This document shows, piece after piece, positions 17,766-26,944 of a DNA stretch of 42,194 nt; positions within the stretch are counted from its first letter, which is position 1, and each line of letters starts with the position of its first letter. The notes under the pieces were generated by a model, which saw only the letters and a list, made by a program, of their open reading frames with translations, was not told where the DNA came from and did not search any database. This DNA comes from Granulicella sp. (lineage in GTDB: Bacteria; Acidobacteriota; Terriglobia; Terriglobales; Acidobacteriaceae): positions 1 through 42,194 of the forward strand of contig DAIDKF010000018.1 in the NCBI GenBank assembly GCA_027450185.1, written 5' to 3'. Position numbers and translations under genes: made by a program.

Positions 17766-18839
17766 CTATCCGCGCTTGCCCTTCACTGCAGCGACAGCCT
17801 GCTCCGGGCCATTCTCAGGAACCTGCGGGATGTCGGCTTCGGTCAGCGCCTTGATGCCCAGCTTCTTGCGCAACTCGGTATCGATGCGCGCAAAGACATC
17901 CTTGTTCTCCTTAAGGAACCCGCGTACATTTTCGCGTCCCTGCCCGATACGCTCGCCCTGGTAGCTGTACCATGCGCCCGACTTGTCCACGATATTATTA
18001 GCCACCGCAAGATCCAGCGTATCGCCTTCGCGCGAGATGCCCTCGCCGTACAGGATGTCAAACTCGGCATCACGGAACGGTGCCGCCACCTTGTTCTTAA
18101 CCACCTTCACCTTGGTGCGCGAGCCAACAACGACGTCGCCTTCCTTCACCGCACCAATTCGGCGAATGTCAATGCGCATCGACGAGTAGAACTTCAGCGC
18201 CTTGCCTCCGGTAGTCGTCTCGGGGTTGCCAAACATCACGCCAATCTTCTCCCGGATCTGGTTGATGAAGATCAGGCAGGTGCGCGACTTCGACACCGTT
18301 CCGGTCAGCTTGCGCAGGGCCTGCGACATCAGCCGCGCCTGCAGCCCCATGTGCGAATCGCCCATCTCGCCATCCAGCTCGGCCTTGGGCACCAGGGCCG
18401 CAACCGAGTCCACCACCAGCACGTCAATCGCACCGGAACGCACCAGCGCCTCCACAATTTCCAGCGCCTGCTCCCCATAATCCGGCTGTGAGATCAGCAG
18501 ATTGTCGATATCGACGCCGAGCTTCCGGGCATATGCCGGATCGAGCGCATGCTCTGCATCGACGAATGCAGCCAAGCCTCCAGCCTTCTGTGACTCAGCG
18601 ATTACCTGCAGCGTAATCGTTGTCTTGCCCGAACTCTCCGGTCCGAAGATCTCGATGACCCGACCACGCGGCACGCCACCCACGCCAAGCGCAGCGTCGA
18701 ACGAGATCGAACCGGTCGAGATTACCGCGATCGGAGCAACTGCTTCCTTCGCACCAAGCCGCATCACCGAACCTTTGCCGAATTGCTTCTCCAGTTGCGA
18801 AAGGGCGGTGTCAATTGCTTTGCTGCGGTCGTCGGCCAC
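17766..18839 (-). CDS. recA: Recombinase A
   Basis: 357 aa; homologous recombination and SOS co-protease. Walker A GPESSGKT at 66-73, Walker [10 protein letters not shown], the L2 loop region [19 protein letters not shown], and [10 protein letters not shown] are all present. The start is GTG (GTGGCCGAC) with GAGGAG 9 bases upstream. A good promoter and a palindrome lie just upstream, which may mean damage-dependent control. The gene seems to be transcribed alone. Confidence 0.98.
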   Translation of the reverse strand: MADDRSKAIDTALSQLEKQFGKGSVMRLGAKEAVAPIAVISTGSISFDAALGVGGVPRGRVIEIFGPESSGKTTITLQVIAESQKAGGLAAFVDAEHALDPAYARKLGVDIDNLLISQPDYGEQALEIVEALVRSGAIDVLVVDSVAALVPKAELDGEMGDSHMGLQARLMSQALRKLTGTVSKSRTCLIFINQIREKIGVMFGNPETTTGGKALKFYSSMRIDIRRIGAVKEGDVVVGSRTKVKVVKNKVAAPFRDAEFDILYGEGISREGDTLDLAVANNIVDKSGAWYSYQGERIGQGRENVRGFLKENKDVFARIDTELRKKLGIKALTEADIPQVPENGPEQAVAAVKGKRG

Positions 18840-18873
18840 GATATTGATCTCCTCGGTGGGTGGTTAGGAATGG

Positions 18874-18894
18874 CTAATCATTAGATTGAACTAA
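18874..18894. promoter_or_regulatory. Palindromic operator candidate at the recA promoter
   Basis: CTAATCATTAG (18874-18884) is a perfect 5-1-5 palindrome. It overlaps a second inverted pair, TTAG-6-CTAA (18881-18894). It lies just downstream of the recA -10 box, where a LexA-like repressor would act. It does not match the gammaproteobacterial or Gram-positive SOS boxes, so LexA control is only a guess. Confidence 0.35.
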
Positions 18895-18900
18895 CAACCG

Positions 18901-18930
18901 ATAGTAGCATCTCCTTGCGTAAAAAAGCAA
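18901..18930 (-). promoter_or_regulatory. recA promoter
   Basis: Minus strand TTGCTT (18930-18925), 18 bases, TACTAT (18906-18901). The predicted transcript would start about 50-60 bases before the GTG start. Confidence 0.5.
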
Positions 18931-19009
18931 AAGAAAGGCGAAAGCTATTGTGGACATCCACGCGGACGCCAAGGAGCCCGCTGTGCTCTCCGTGAGGTAG
19001 GCTTTCCCC

Positions 19010-19696
19010 ATGCGCCGCTTCCGCTACCTCGACGCCCTCACCACCACCTTCGTCGTCATTCTACTTGTGTCCAACCTGGTGGCCCAGAAGGTTGTCCGCA
19101 TCGGCCCCGTGTCCACCTCCGGCGCGATGCTACTCTTCCCCATCACCTACATCTTCGGCGACATCTTCACGGAGATCTACGGGTACGCCGCATCGCGCCG
19201 CGCCATCTGGCTGGGCTTCTTCGGCACAGCGCTGCTCTATACCATCTCGGCGATCGTGATCGCGCTGCCCTCGGACCCGCAGTTTCACAACCAGCAAGCC
19301 TTCATCACGGTCTTCAGCATCCTTCCACGCATCCTCATCGCCAGCCTGGCCGCTTTCTGGGCAGGAGAGTTCGCTAACTCCTACACCATGGCCAAGCTTA
19401 AGTTGATCACCAAGGGGCGCTGGCTCTGGACGCGCACGGTCGGCTCAACGGTAGTCGGTCAGGCAGTGGATACCACGCTCGTTATCGTGATCACCTTCGC
19501 CGGGACCTTCACCGCTGGCAAACTTTTTCAGATGATCTGGCAAGGCTATCTGCTGAAGGTCACCTACGAGGTCCTCGCGACGCCGCTCACCTATCTCGTC
19601 GTCAACTGGCTCAAGCGAGCCGAGCATGTCGACACCTTCGACACGCAAACCAACTTCAACCCCTTTCGGTTCGCTGTTCAGGCAGAGAAGTCTTGA
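19010..19696 (+). CDS. yhhQ: Queuosine precursor transporter YhhQ (DUF165)
   Basis: A 228-aa inner-membrane protein with six hydrophobic segments. Family signs are SNLVAQKVV near the start, LLFPITYIFGDIFTEIYGY and the GSTVVGQAVDTTL helix. YhhQ-type carriers import queuosine precursors (preQ0, preQ1 or queuine). It is divergent from recA; the 170-base gap holds the recA control region. GAGGTAGG about 10 bases before the ATG is the likely ribosome-binding site. It converges on the thyX-like gene, ending 10 bases away. Confidence 0.92.
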   Translation: MRRFRYLDALTTTFVVILLVSNLVAQKVVRIGPVSTSGAMLLFPITYIFGDIFTEIYGYAASRRAIWLGFFGTALLYTISAIVIALPSDPQFHNQQAFITVFSILPRILIASLAAFWAGEFANSYTMAKLKLITKGRWLWTRTVGSTVVGQAVDTTLVIVITFAGTFTAGKLFQMIWQGYLLKVTYEVLATPLTYLVVNWLKRAEHVDTFDTQTNFNPFRFAVQAEKS

Positions 19697-19706
19697 TCCA
19701 AAGGAC

Positions 19707-21284
19707 TCACCTCTTCAGCAGGTCCACGGGCACATTCACATCCTCAATGCGGAACATGCTGGCCAACGCGGGGTGGCGCCGAGCGATGGCCTGATACATC
19801 TCCCATGCGACGCGCCGGTAGCTGAAGTGACCGGCGATAGTCGAGCGCAGCTCCGCGATATACAGCGCCTCAGCGAAGTCCATCTTGAACATGGTGCGGC
19901 AGCGTGTGGCCAGCGGCAAAAGGTACTGCGCACTTTGCGCGGCCTCGGGCTGGCCACTGTCTCGCAGTGCGCGGTAGGCTATGTAGGCGGACTCAATCGC
20001 TGTCTTGTAGGTGACGCCAAGGCCAGCTTCGGCCAGCGAAGGCTGGCCCGGACACACTGGCTCGTCGTAGCCGTGCAGGTCGGAGAACTCCTGGATCAAC
20101 TGCACGCAACGACGGTGACGATGCATGTCGCGGAAGCCGCCAATGTCCATGAGGATGTCGAAGCGGAAGCCGTGGCCGGAGTGGAAGGAGCGCAGCAGTT
20201 CATCGTGCTTTCCACGATGCGCCGTGCCCAGCCTCAACAATTCATTGCGCCGCGTCTCGCTCAACGCTCCCACCGCCCCGCGCAGTTGGCGGTAGGAGTA
20301 GTGGCAGTTTGGATACAGCAGCGACGTCGCCAGCTCGACCTCCAGATGCTCCTCGTCGTCGAGCAAATCGACGATTGGTGCCGGATAGATCTCCACCCCT
20401 TGCATCAACTCCTGCGCGGCCTGCGCCAACTCCTTGCGGCTGGCGATCTGATAGCCGTTCGCCTCGGCGTGTTTCAGCAGCGTAGGGGCCGTACGCACCG
20501 GCGGCATCAGGTCGTTGAGAATCTGCGCCGTCGCCTCGGCGTTCACCACGCCCTCGCCGGCCAACTCCTCCAGCTTGTCGCGCAACACGTTCCAGGCGGG
20601 CTCAACGGCCGCCGTGCGCAGCTTCACGCCCAGTTCGCGGATCTCCGCAAACGGGCTGGAGAGCAGCCGCGAGACCTGCGTCTCAAGCGTGCGGGCGTTC
20701 ACGATCTGGCCCAGTGATGTGTTGGTCGCCAACGGCAGCAGGTACCGCGCTGCGTCGAAGGCACGGGCCTTCAGCGTGCGATCGTAGGCTTCCGGCTTCA
20801 TCTCCTCGGGGCGCGCAATCACGCCTTTGAGCACCTCGAACATTCCTGCACTCAGCTCGTTGTAGGCGGCAAACAGGCCCTCAGCAGCCCGCGTATAGGC
20901 TGTGCGGTGATGCCCCTCCAGATGCGGCGTATGCCAACCAGAGCGGCGGAAGTCCTGATAGCGCGTCGAGCGCTCCTGGCCATCCCAGCGTGTTTCGTCG
21001 ACCAACACCACCGCTGCCAGCAGGCTAAGCCGCTCCACCGCAAATGGAATATGCGCAAGGTCGGCGATCGATCGGTGACCATACTGAAAGTAGAACGTGT
21101 TCAAAAACTGCTCGGCCCGCTGCGAGCTGATCTCGGTCAACGACTCGCGCATGGTCAGCGATGATCGCGAATACTTGGCCATCGCATAGGCGAGAACCTC
21201 GGGTTCGGCGCCGTGAATAGCGTAGACTTCGGTGGGACTCTGCGAGGGCTTCTGTTCGGGCGTGTGCTTCTGGTTATCGGTCAT
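19707..21284 (-). CDS. thyX: Tandem ThyX-like protein (FAD-dependent thymidylate synthase family)
   Basis: 525 aa, about twice the normal ThyX length (220-260). Two related halves can be seen. Both contain YLLPLAT (residues 181-187 and 454-460), preceded by a helix rich in Ala and followed by a segment with conserved Asn or Arg. In the N half, GHRSIADLAHIPF and QERSTRY (to residue 109) correspond to the GHxSxxEH and EQSxRY parts of ThyX, but the RHR triad is lost. In the C half RHR is kept (389-391), but the Ser-Xaa-Arg part is not. ThyX makes dTMP from dUMP with methylene-folate and FAD. The ATG at 21284 is used; a GTG lies 9 bases upstream. Whether it is active is uncertain. Confidence 0.8.
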   Translation of the reverse strand: MTDNQKHTPEQKPSQSPTEVYAIHGAEPEVLAYAMAKYSRSSLTMRESLTEISSQRAEQFLNTFYFQYGHRSIADLAHIPFAVERLSLLAAVVLVDETRWDGQERSTRYQDFRRSGWHTPHLEGHHRTAYTRAAEGLFAAYNELSAGMFEVLKGVIARPEEMKPEAYDRTLKARAFDAARYLLPLATNTSLGQIVNARTLETQVSRLLSSPFAEIRELGVKLRTAAVEPAWNVLRDKLEELAGEGVVNAEATAQILNDLMPPVRTAPTLLKHAEANGYQIASRKELAQAAQELMQGVEIYPAPIVDLLDDEEHLEVELATSLLYPNCHYSYRQLRGAVGALSETRRNELLRLGTAHRGKHDELLRSFHSGHGFRFDILMDIGGFRDMHRHRRCVQLIQEFSDLHGYDEPVCPGQPSLAEAGLGVTYKTAIESAYIAYRALRDSGQPEAAQSAQYLLPLATRCRTMFKMDFAEALYIAELRSTIAGHFSYRRVAWEMYQAIARRHPALASMFRIEDVNVPVDLLKR

Positions 21285-21354
21285 GACTCGCACAAGAATA
21301 TCGCGCTTGCGATCTTTTGGTTTAATGGTGGAAAACTATAGAGCGGAGGTTCAT

Positions 21355-22146
21355 GTGAACGAGCAGAAAACAACGAATAACCCAGGAATACCAGCGGGCG
21401 ATCAGGGACTCAATGGAAGAATCGCGCTGGTCACCGGAGCCAGCCAGGGAATCGGCCGAGCCTGCGCAATTGAACTCGCCAAATCCGGCGCCACCATCGC
21501 CCTTGCGGCGCGGACGGTCGCCAAGCTGGAGGCCGTCGCCGCCGAGATCGCCGCCGCCGGTGGCCACGCCCGCTCCTATGCCCTCGACGTTAGCAGCGAG
21601 GAGTCCATCAAGGCCTGTGCCAAAACAATCCTCGCGGACCTCGGCAAGGTCGAAATCCTGGTCAACAACGCCGGCATCACCAAGGACGGCCTCACCCTGC
21701 GCATGAAGCTCGCCGACTTTGACGACGTCCTTCGCACCAACCTGACCGGGGCCTTTCTGCTCACACAGGCCATCATCTCGTCCATGATGAAGGGCCGCTG
21801 GGGCCGGGTCATCAATATCACCTCAGTGGTGGGCGAGGCAGGCGCGGCTGGCCAGGCCAACTACGCCGCGTCCAAGGCCGGGCTGATCGGCCTCACCAAG
21901 TCGCTGGCACGCGAGTTCGCCAGCCGCGGCATCACCGTCAACGCCGTAGCCCCCGGCTTTATCCAGACGGCCATGACCGAGGAGCTGCCCGAGGCCCATA
22001 AAGCAGCGATTCTCGCTCAGATTCCGCTGGCACGCTACGGCAGCGATGCCGACATTGCCGCCGCCGTAGCCTTTCTGGCCACCGATGCGGCTGGTTATAT
22101 CACCGGCCACACGCTCGACGTCAACGGCGGCATGTACATGGGCTAA
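21355..22146 (+). CDS. fabG: 3-oxoacyl-ACP reductase, short-chain dehydrogenase
   Basis: A 263-aa SDR enzyme. It shows the NADPH-binding TGASQGIG, NNAG, the catalytic Ser (in INITSVVG) and YAASK, plus NAVAPGFIQTAMTEELP. These fit FabG, the reductase of fatty-acid elongation, better than a generic SDR. GTG at 21355 is chosen because GGAGG lies 5 bases upstream; the reading frame is open further left into the divergent gene's territory. No other fab genes are near, so a different acyl or sugar substrate is possible. Confidence 0.87.
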   Translation: MNEQKTTNNPGIPAGDQGLNGRIALVTGASQGIGRACAIELAKSGATIALAARTVAKLEAVAAEIAAAGGHARSYALDVSSEESIKACAKTILADLGKVEILVNNAGITKDGLTLRMKLADFDDVLRTNLTGAFLLTQAIISSMMKGRWGRVINITSVVGEAGAAGQANYAASKAGLIGLTKSLAREFASRGITVNAVAPGFIQTAMTEELPEAHKAAILAQIPLARYGSDADIAAAVAFLATDAAGYITGHTLDVNGGMYMG

Positions 22147-22282
22147 AGATTACTCTCTGGAGCGCCGATAGATACAAAGTAACCACCCGGCACAGCCGGT
22201 TATCATCTGTACCGCCGAATACACGAATCTTAATTGGTACAAGTGCTGCAATATTGTGTACTTAGCCCTTGCCACACTCTCT

Positions 22283-22291
22283 TGGTATAGT
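22283..22291 (+). promoter_or_regulatory. Extended -10 box before the XRE regulator
   Basis: TGGTATAGT fits an extended -10 (TGnTATAAT). The predicted start would be only a few bases before the ATG at 22305, and no Shine-Dalgarno site is visible, so the mRNA may be nearly leaderless. Confidence 0.35.
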
Positions 22292-22304
22292 TACTTTACC
22301 GCTA

Positions 22305-22718
22305 ATGGCAAATATGCAAACAGTAACGCTGGAAGAGCAGTTCGTTGGATCCGAGCCGACTCCAATCAATATTGGAGCCACGATCCGCGACTTCCGCCTG
22401 CAACGCGGCATGTCGCAAGGTGACATTGAGAAGCGCACTGGCCTCCTGCGATGCTACCTCTCACGCGTCGAGAACGGCCACACCGTTCCATCGCTGGAGA
22501 CACTTCAAAAAATCGCAGCTTCGCTGGAGATGCCGCTCAGCCAGTTCTTTGCCGAAGATCCGGTGAAGGAGACTTACGGCGTCACGCTCAACGAAGATGA
22601 GATTCGCTTTCTCACCCAGATTCAGCGCTACTCCGCGAACCTGAACGAGAGTGATCGCAAGCTGTTGCTGGCCATGGTGCGCAAGTTCGCCGCCACCGCA
22701 ACGACATCCATCAGCTAA
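22305..22718 (+). CDS. XRE-family transcriptional regulator
   Basis: 137 aa. An N-terminal Cro/C1-type helix-turn-helix covers about residues 23-80 (IGATIRDFRLQRGMSQGDIE, LSRVENGHTVPSLETLQKIA). The C-terminal part is short and helical (LNESDRKLLLAMVRKFA) with no recognised ligand domain. The ATG at 22305 or the one at 22314 could be used. Targets are unknown. Confidence 0.85.
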   Translation: MANMQTVTLEEQFVGSEPTPINIGATIRDFRLQRGMSQGDIEKRTGLLRCYLSRVENGHTVPSLETLQKIAASLEMPLSQFFAEDPVKETYGVTLNEDEIRFLTQIQRYSANLNESDRKLLLAMVRKFAATATTSIS

Positions 22719-22899
22719 AACTAATCCGCCTCTCCTCCTCCACAAGGCAGCCGGTGGGGCTGTCCAAAGATATTTCCGCAGCCAAATATCGAGAGTTGGC
22801 ATCTAACTAGCTGTTCCTGTACAGTCTGATTGAGCCACGCAGCAGTAACCTCCCTTTATCCTGCAACCTGCATCGAATCTATTTTTCGTCAAATCCTTC

Positions 22900-25341
22900 A
22901 TGCGCAAAGCCTCAGCTCTGGCGATATTTTTATGGCTGTCGGCTCTTTATCTCCCGACGCAGGGGCTCCTTGCGGCGAATATACCTGTTCGCGCCCTTCC
23001 GGGCAGCCACCATCCGTCGTCGACCAGCACCGACGCAGCGCACCCAGAGATGCGGCGACGCCAACACGTGCTTCACTACCTGCCGCCAGTCAAGATTCCC
23101 CGTCTCTCCGGCAATCCCACGCTGCATGACTTTCTCACCCCGCACCTTGGTTCGGCAGCCGCGCGCGAGATGGTACGCGAGAGCAACTTCATCCAACGGT
23201 ATCCGGAGGACGGGCGCCCTGTCTCGCAGCCCACAACGGCCTATATGGGCTATACCCATGATGATTTTTACGTCGCCTTCGTATGTAAGGACGCAACACC
23301 CAATCTGATTCGTGCCCACATGCTGGCCCGCGACACGCTGGATGACGACGACTATGTGGAGGTGATTCTGGACACCTTCCACGACCAGCGCCGCGCCTTT
23401 GTCTTCAAGTCCAACCCCCGAGGCATCCAGGCTGACGCTCTCTACAGTGAACAGAACGGCTCCGACTACTCCTTCGACACCGTCTGGGACACCTGGGGCA
23501 AGCGAACACCGCATGGCTACACCGTTCTCATCCGCATTCCCTTTGCCAGCCTTTACTTCACCCGGGCGGGGCTGAACCGGATGCGCACCTGGGGCCTGCT
23601 CCTACAGCGTGGAATCTCCCATACGAGCGAATCCGCATTCTGGCCCCGGGTGCAGCACGACATCGCAGGCCGCCTGTCGCAGGAGGTCGCCATTCAAGGC
23701 TTTATCAATATCCAGCACGGCAAGAACACGCAACTTGAGCCCTACGCACTAGCGCACACTCTACGCCAGTTGGATACTGTCAACCCGGACGATCCCTACT
23801 TCCAGCACAAGCATCTGCAAGGTTACGAAGGCCTTGACGCCAAGTTCATCCTCCACAACAGTCTAGTGTTGGACACCACCCTCAACCCCGATTTCAGCCA
23901 GGTGGGCATCGATAACCCTGCCGCGCCCAACCAGCGCTTTCCTCCGTATTTCCCTGAGGTCCGTCCCTTCTTTATTGAAAACAGCAGTTATTTCATGACC
24001 CCAATCAGCCTGTATTACACCGACAACATCGTGCTACCCAAGTACGGTCTGCGGCTGACGGGCAAACTCGGCCCTTGGGCGCTGGGCATCCTCGCCGTCA
24101 ACGACCGCAGTCCCGGGCAGGCCGTTCCTCCCGGCAATCCCGAGTACAACACCAACGCAGGCTTCTACATTGGGCGGGTCAACCGTGATATCGGCGACCT
24201 TTCGAACGTCGGTCTCATCTTTGCCGACCGCGAATATCATGGCTCCTTCAATCGGGCTGGAGGGCTGGACTACCGGTTTCGCCTGAAAAACCGCTGGACC
24301 CTCACCGGGCAGGCCATCACCTCGGAGACCAGCAACTTGAGCAACTCCACCTCGGGAGAGCAAAGCTGCGAAACTGGCGCCTTGACCTGCAGCGGGCAGG
24401 TGTACCAAACAGGTGTCAGTTACAACGATCTGCACCGAAACTGGTCCTTCAACTACAACGACACTTCGGCGGGATACCTCACCGATACCGGATTCTTCCG
24501 GCGGCCTGACGTCCGCGAGCCCAACGGTTCCTTTGGCTACGTCTTTCGGCCCACCCACGGATTCATCCTGTCACACGGTCCCAACATCTACAGCGAGCGC
24601 ATCTGGGACCACACCGGCCTTCCACTCGACTTCTACATCAATCCTTCTTACGCCATCAACTTCACCCACCGCACCTCCGTTTCCGCCAGTCTCGACTTCG
24701 GTCAGGACCGCCTGCGCCCCGTGGACTACTCCATCCTTACGCATGATGTCGAGTACCACAGCCACACCGAGAGCCTCAACCTCTACACTTCCCCCACGCC
24801 CTATTTTGCCTTCGGTGCAGGGGCTTACACCGGAACGGTCGTCAACTACTCTCCACCCTCCATCAGCGGCCCGGACCCGGTAAACGTGAGCTCCCCTAAT
24901 GCATCTCTCGAAGTCAAGCCCTTTGGCTTCCTCGACCTGCAAAACAGCTATACGTTCACCCACTTCACCAATCCGGACAATGGAGACCTGGTCTATGACA
25001 ACCACCAGTTGATCTCACGCTGGAACTATCAGGTCACCAAGGCCGTGTCCTTCAATCTGATCGGGCAATATATCTCCACGCTGCCCAACTCCAGCTATAC
25101 GAGTCTGACAAACTCCAAGACCGTCTTCGCCGACGCACTCTTCACCTATCTGCCGCATCCCGGAACCGCCGTTTATTTCGGTTATATCGGGAACTTCGCC
25201 AACATCGACCGGGCGCTCTGCACGCGTGAAGACAGCGGCGTGTGCAATCCCGCCGACCCCATCCTGCCCCCCAGCGGCTCCGCGATGATGAACGACGGCA
25301 AGACAATCTATCTGAAGGTCACCTACCTGTTCAGGTTCTAG
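22900..25341 (+). CDS. DUF5916 / family-9-like carbohydrate-binding outer-membrane protein
   Basis: 813 aa with an N-terminal signal peptide (RKASALAIFLWLSALYLPTQ, cleaved near residue 26). An immunoglobulin-like family-9 carbohydrate-binding-type domain follows (YMGYTHDDFYVAFVCKDATP, DDYVEVILDTFHDQRRAFVF). The large remainder has alternating aromatic beta-strands and ends in a phenylalanine (KVTYLFRF), as outer-membrane barrels do. The segment PDFSQVGIDNPAAPNQRFP and PEVRPFFIENSSYF are hallmarks of DUF5916. Its function is not established. It is monocistronic; the 180 bases upstream contain a small inverted repeat (GATATTT/AAATATC) but no clear promoter. Confidence 0.85.
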   Translation: MRKASALAIFLWLSALYLPTQGLLAANIPVRALPGSHHPSSTSTDAAHPEMRRRQHVLHYLPPVKIPRLSGNPTLHDFLTPHLGSAAAREMVRESNFIQRYPEDGRPVSQPTTAYMGYTHDDFYVAFVCKDATPNLIRAHMLARDTLDDDDYVEVILDTFHDQRRAFVFKSNPRGIQADALYSEQNGSDYSFDTVWDTWGKRTPHGYTVLIRIPFASLYFTRAGLNRMRTWGLLLQRGISHTSESAFWPRVQHDIAGRLSQEVAIQGFINIQHGKNTQLEPYALAHTLRQLDTVNPDDPYFQHKHLQGYEGLDAKFILHNSLVLDTTLNPDFSQVGIDNPAAPNQRFPPYFPEVRPFFIENSSYFMTPISLYYTDNIVLPKYGLRLTGKLGPWALGILAVNDRSPGQAVPPGNPEYNTNAGFYIGRVNRDIGDLSNVGLIFADREYHGSFNRAGGLDYRFRLKNRWTLTGQAITSETSNLSNSTSGEQSCETGALTCSGQVYQTGVSYNDLHRNWSFNYNDTSAGYLTDTGFFRRPDVREPNGSFGYVFRPTHGFILSHGPNIYSERIWDHTGLPLDFYINPSYAINFTHRTSVSASLDFGQDRLRPVDYSILTHDVEYHSHTESLNLYTSPTPYFAFGAGAYTGTVVNYSPPSISGPDPVNVSSPNASLEVKPFGFLDLQNSYTFTHFTNPDNGDLVYDNHQLISRWNYQVTKAVSFNLIGQYISTLPNSSYTSLTNSKTVFADALFTYLPHPGTAVYFGYIGNFANIDRALCTREDSGVCNPADPILPPSGSAMMNDGKTIYLKVTYLFRF

Positions 25342-25400
25342 GCCTCCGGCACAGGTTCTACCTCCGCCGCGTATTGCCCCCTCGACCGCGCCTGAATACA

Positions 25401-26312
25401 TCAGAACTTGGACAGAGCATAGCCAATCAGGCACAGCAGCAGCGTGGCGAATCCGAACGTGACCCGCTGCCGCGCCCGGTAGCTCGACCGCCCCGACGTC
25501 ATGCGCGGAAACAGCGGAAGCCCGAGGGCCAGACCACTCAGAAATCCGCCAACATGCGCCGTATTGTCGATCCGAGGCAGCATGCCAAGGTTCAAATGCA
25601 CTCTCCGCAGTTGGCTGGCCGACGCCATGCCAAGCATCTGCGGTGTCATGCCGATCACCAGGTTGGCCACCGCAAAGAAGATCACCTGCCGCCGCAGGCT
25701 GCGCAACTCCCTCCACGGCAGCGATAGCTTCCGGTTTGACAGCAGCACAATCAGGATTCCCGCAATGCCAAACACTGCGCCCGAGGCTCCCGCGACGAGC
25801 AATACCTGTCCGCTGACGATGCTCCACGCATAGGAGAGCATCATCCCCGCCGTGCCCGTGAGCACATACACCGCCATCAGTCCGCGCTTGCCCAGCAGCG
25901 GTTCGCCGAACAGCCCCAGGTTCCACAGACACCACATGTTCAGAGCGACATGCAGAACCGTCACATGCACAAAGATGCCGGTGACCAGCCTCCACCACTG
26001 TCCCTGGTGGATCATCGGCGACGCGCTTGCACCAAAGCGCAGCAGCGTGTCGACATCGAACGGCGTCGTCAACACACTCGACCATGCGTGCTGACGTATC
26101 AGCTCCGGCACCGGTCCGTAGAAAAACATCACCACGAAGACCGCAAGGTTGATCCCCATCAGCAGATACGTCGCCGGATACCCCCACAGAGGAACGCGCT
26201 GTTCGGTTCTCTGCACGTGTCGGGCCTCAACCGGCACGTCGCCGAGAGCCAACGCCTCCAGCTCGTTGAGCTGCGATGGCATCACGGGTTCAGTTTGGGA
26301 AGGGTTCGTCAC
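25401..26312 (-). CDS. Rhomboid family intramembrane serine protease
   Basis: 303 aa. A cytoplasmic N-terminal tail of about 45 residues is followed by six or seven hydrophobic helices. The catalytic serine is in GASGAVFGIAG and its histidine in NTAHVGGFLSG; a conserved HVTVLHVALNMWCL segment forms the oxyanion side. The spacing is that of bacterial rhomboids. Substrates are unknown. The next gene upstream (26334-26846) ends 21 bases away on the same strand and may be co-transcribed. Confidence 0.93.
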   Translation of the reverse strand: MTNPSQTEPVMPSQLNELEALALGDVPVEARHVQRTEQRVPLWGYPATYLLMGINLAVFVVMFFYGPVPELIRQHAWSSVLTTPFDVDTLLRFGASASPMIHQGQWWRLVTGIFVHVTVLHVALNMWCLWNLGLFGEPLLGKRGLMAVYVLTGTAGMMLSYAWSIVSGQVLLVAGASGAVFGIAGILIVLLSNRKLSLPWRELRSLRRQVIFFAVANLVIGMTPQMLGMASASQLRRVHLNLGMLPRIDNTAHVGGFLSGLALGLPLFPRMTSGRSSYRARQRVTFGFATLLLCLIGYALSKF

Positions 26313-26333
26313 GATGGTGTGCGCCGGTCTATC

Positions 26334-26846
26334 TCAGATAGTCTGCTTGCGAAGCCGCTCGCGTAGTTCCGGGGAGATTCGCTCGTGAAACAGCGCTGCT
26401 ACCATGCTGGGAATCGGGGTCGTAATCGTCACCAGCGTCCACAGCAGCATCGAGATCAATACTCCTGCGATCGCCACAGCCTCCAGGCTGACGGATACGC
26501 TGGTTGGAATGCGCAGTAGCGACGCTGCACCCTGATCATGTAGATTCAGGTGCTGCACATTACTGATGTGGCTCATCGCCTCAACGTGATGCATCACCAG
26601 AGCCGCCAGCAAAAATGCGGCAAACGACAGTGTCGTGATCGCCAACAGCATCACATCCCAGGTGCGATGCACCCGTTGCCGATTCCGGCAGTGCGCGCAG
26701 CTGTAAAGATGAGCCTCGTAGTCCACGCGAAGATCCGGAGAAATCCCGGAAATATCATAACGCCAGCCAGACAAAATGGCCCCAACAACTGGGTCGTTGC
26801 ATGTTTCCTGACCAGCTGTTCGTGTGTGGGATTTATGTGTGGCCAT
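26334..26846 (-). CDS. Putative zinc-finger-like membrane protein
   Basis: 170 aa of no family I can name. Residues about 43-56 (YEAHLYSCAHCRNR) give a His-x3-Cys-x2-Cys cluster like the zinc fingers of anti-sigma factors. Two hydrophobic spans follow (LLAITTLSFAAFLLAALVM and VAIAGVLISMLLWTLVTIT), and the C-terminus is basic. The layout suggests a cytoplasmic metal-binding head on a membrane anchor. No sigma factor gene is next to it, so an anti-sigma role is not supported. It lies just upstream of the rhomboid gene on the same strand, which could reflect a shared pathway. Confidence 0.7.
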   Translation of the reverse strand: MATHKSHTRTAGQETCNDPVVGAILSGWRYDISGISPDLRVDYEAHLYSCAHCRNRQRVHRTWDVMLLAITTLSFAAFLLAALVMHHVEAMSHISNVQHLNLHDQGAASLLRIPTSVSVSLEAVAIAGVLISMLLWTLVTITTPIPSMVAALFHERISPELRERLRKQTI

Positions 26847-26944
26847 GTACTTATTGATGCTTCTCTTAGTCTATTCGATTCTGATCGCAGGTGAAAGGCC
26901 TGTGCGGCCTTCGCACAAACCAGCCTCCGCTGCAGACACCTGCT

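Noticed and set aside
18950-19000. preQ1-II-like string (ACGCGG...CGCCAAGGAG) before yhhQ
   Set aside because: Only a short resemblance; the required stems are missing, the distance to the start is too long and this class is known from Lactobacillales.
19626-20717. 363-codon plus-strand frame
   Set aside because: Antisense of the tandem ThyX gene; its composition (runs of Arg, Gln, His, Leu) is typical of shadow translation.
22185-22206. CCGGC/GCCGG hairpin after fabG as a terminator
   Set aside because: The stem is only 5 bp and no T-run follows; not strong enough to call.
25015-26187. 390-codon minus-strand frame
   Set aside because: It overlaps the end of the DUF5916 gene in antisense and the rhomboid gene out of frame; no domain was recognised and both real genes have clear motifs.
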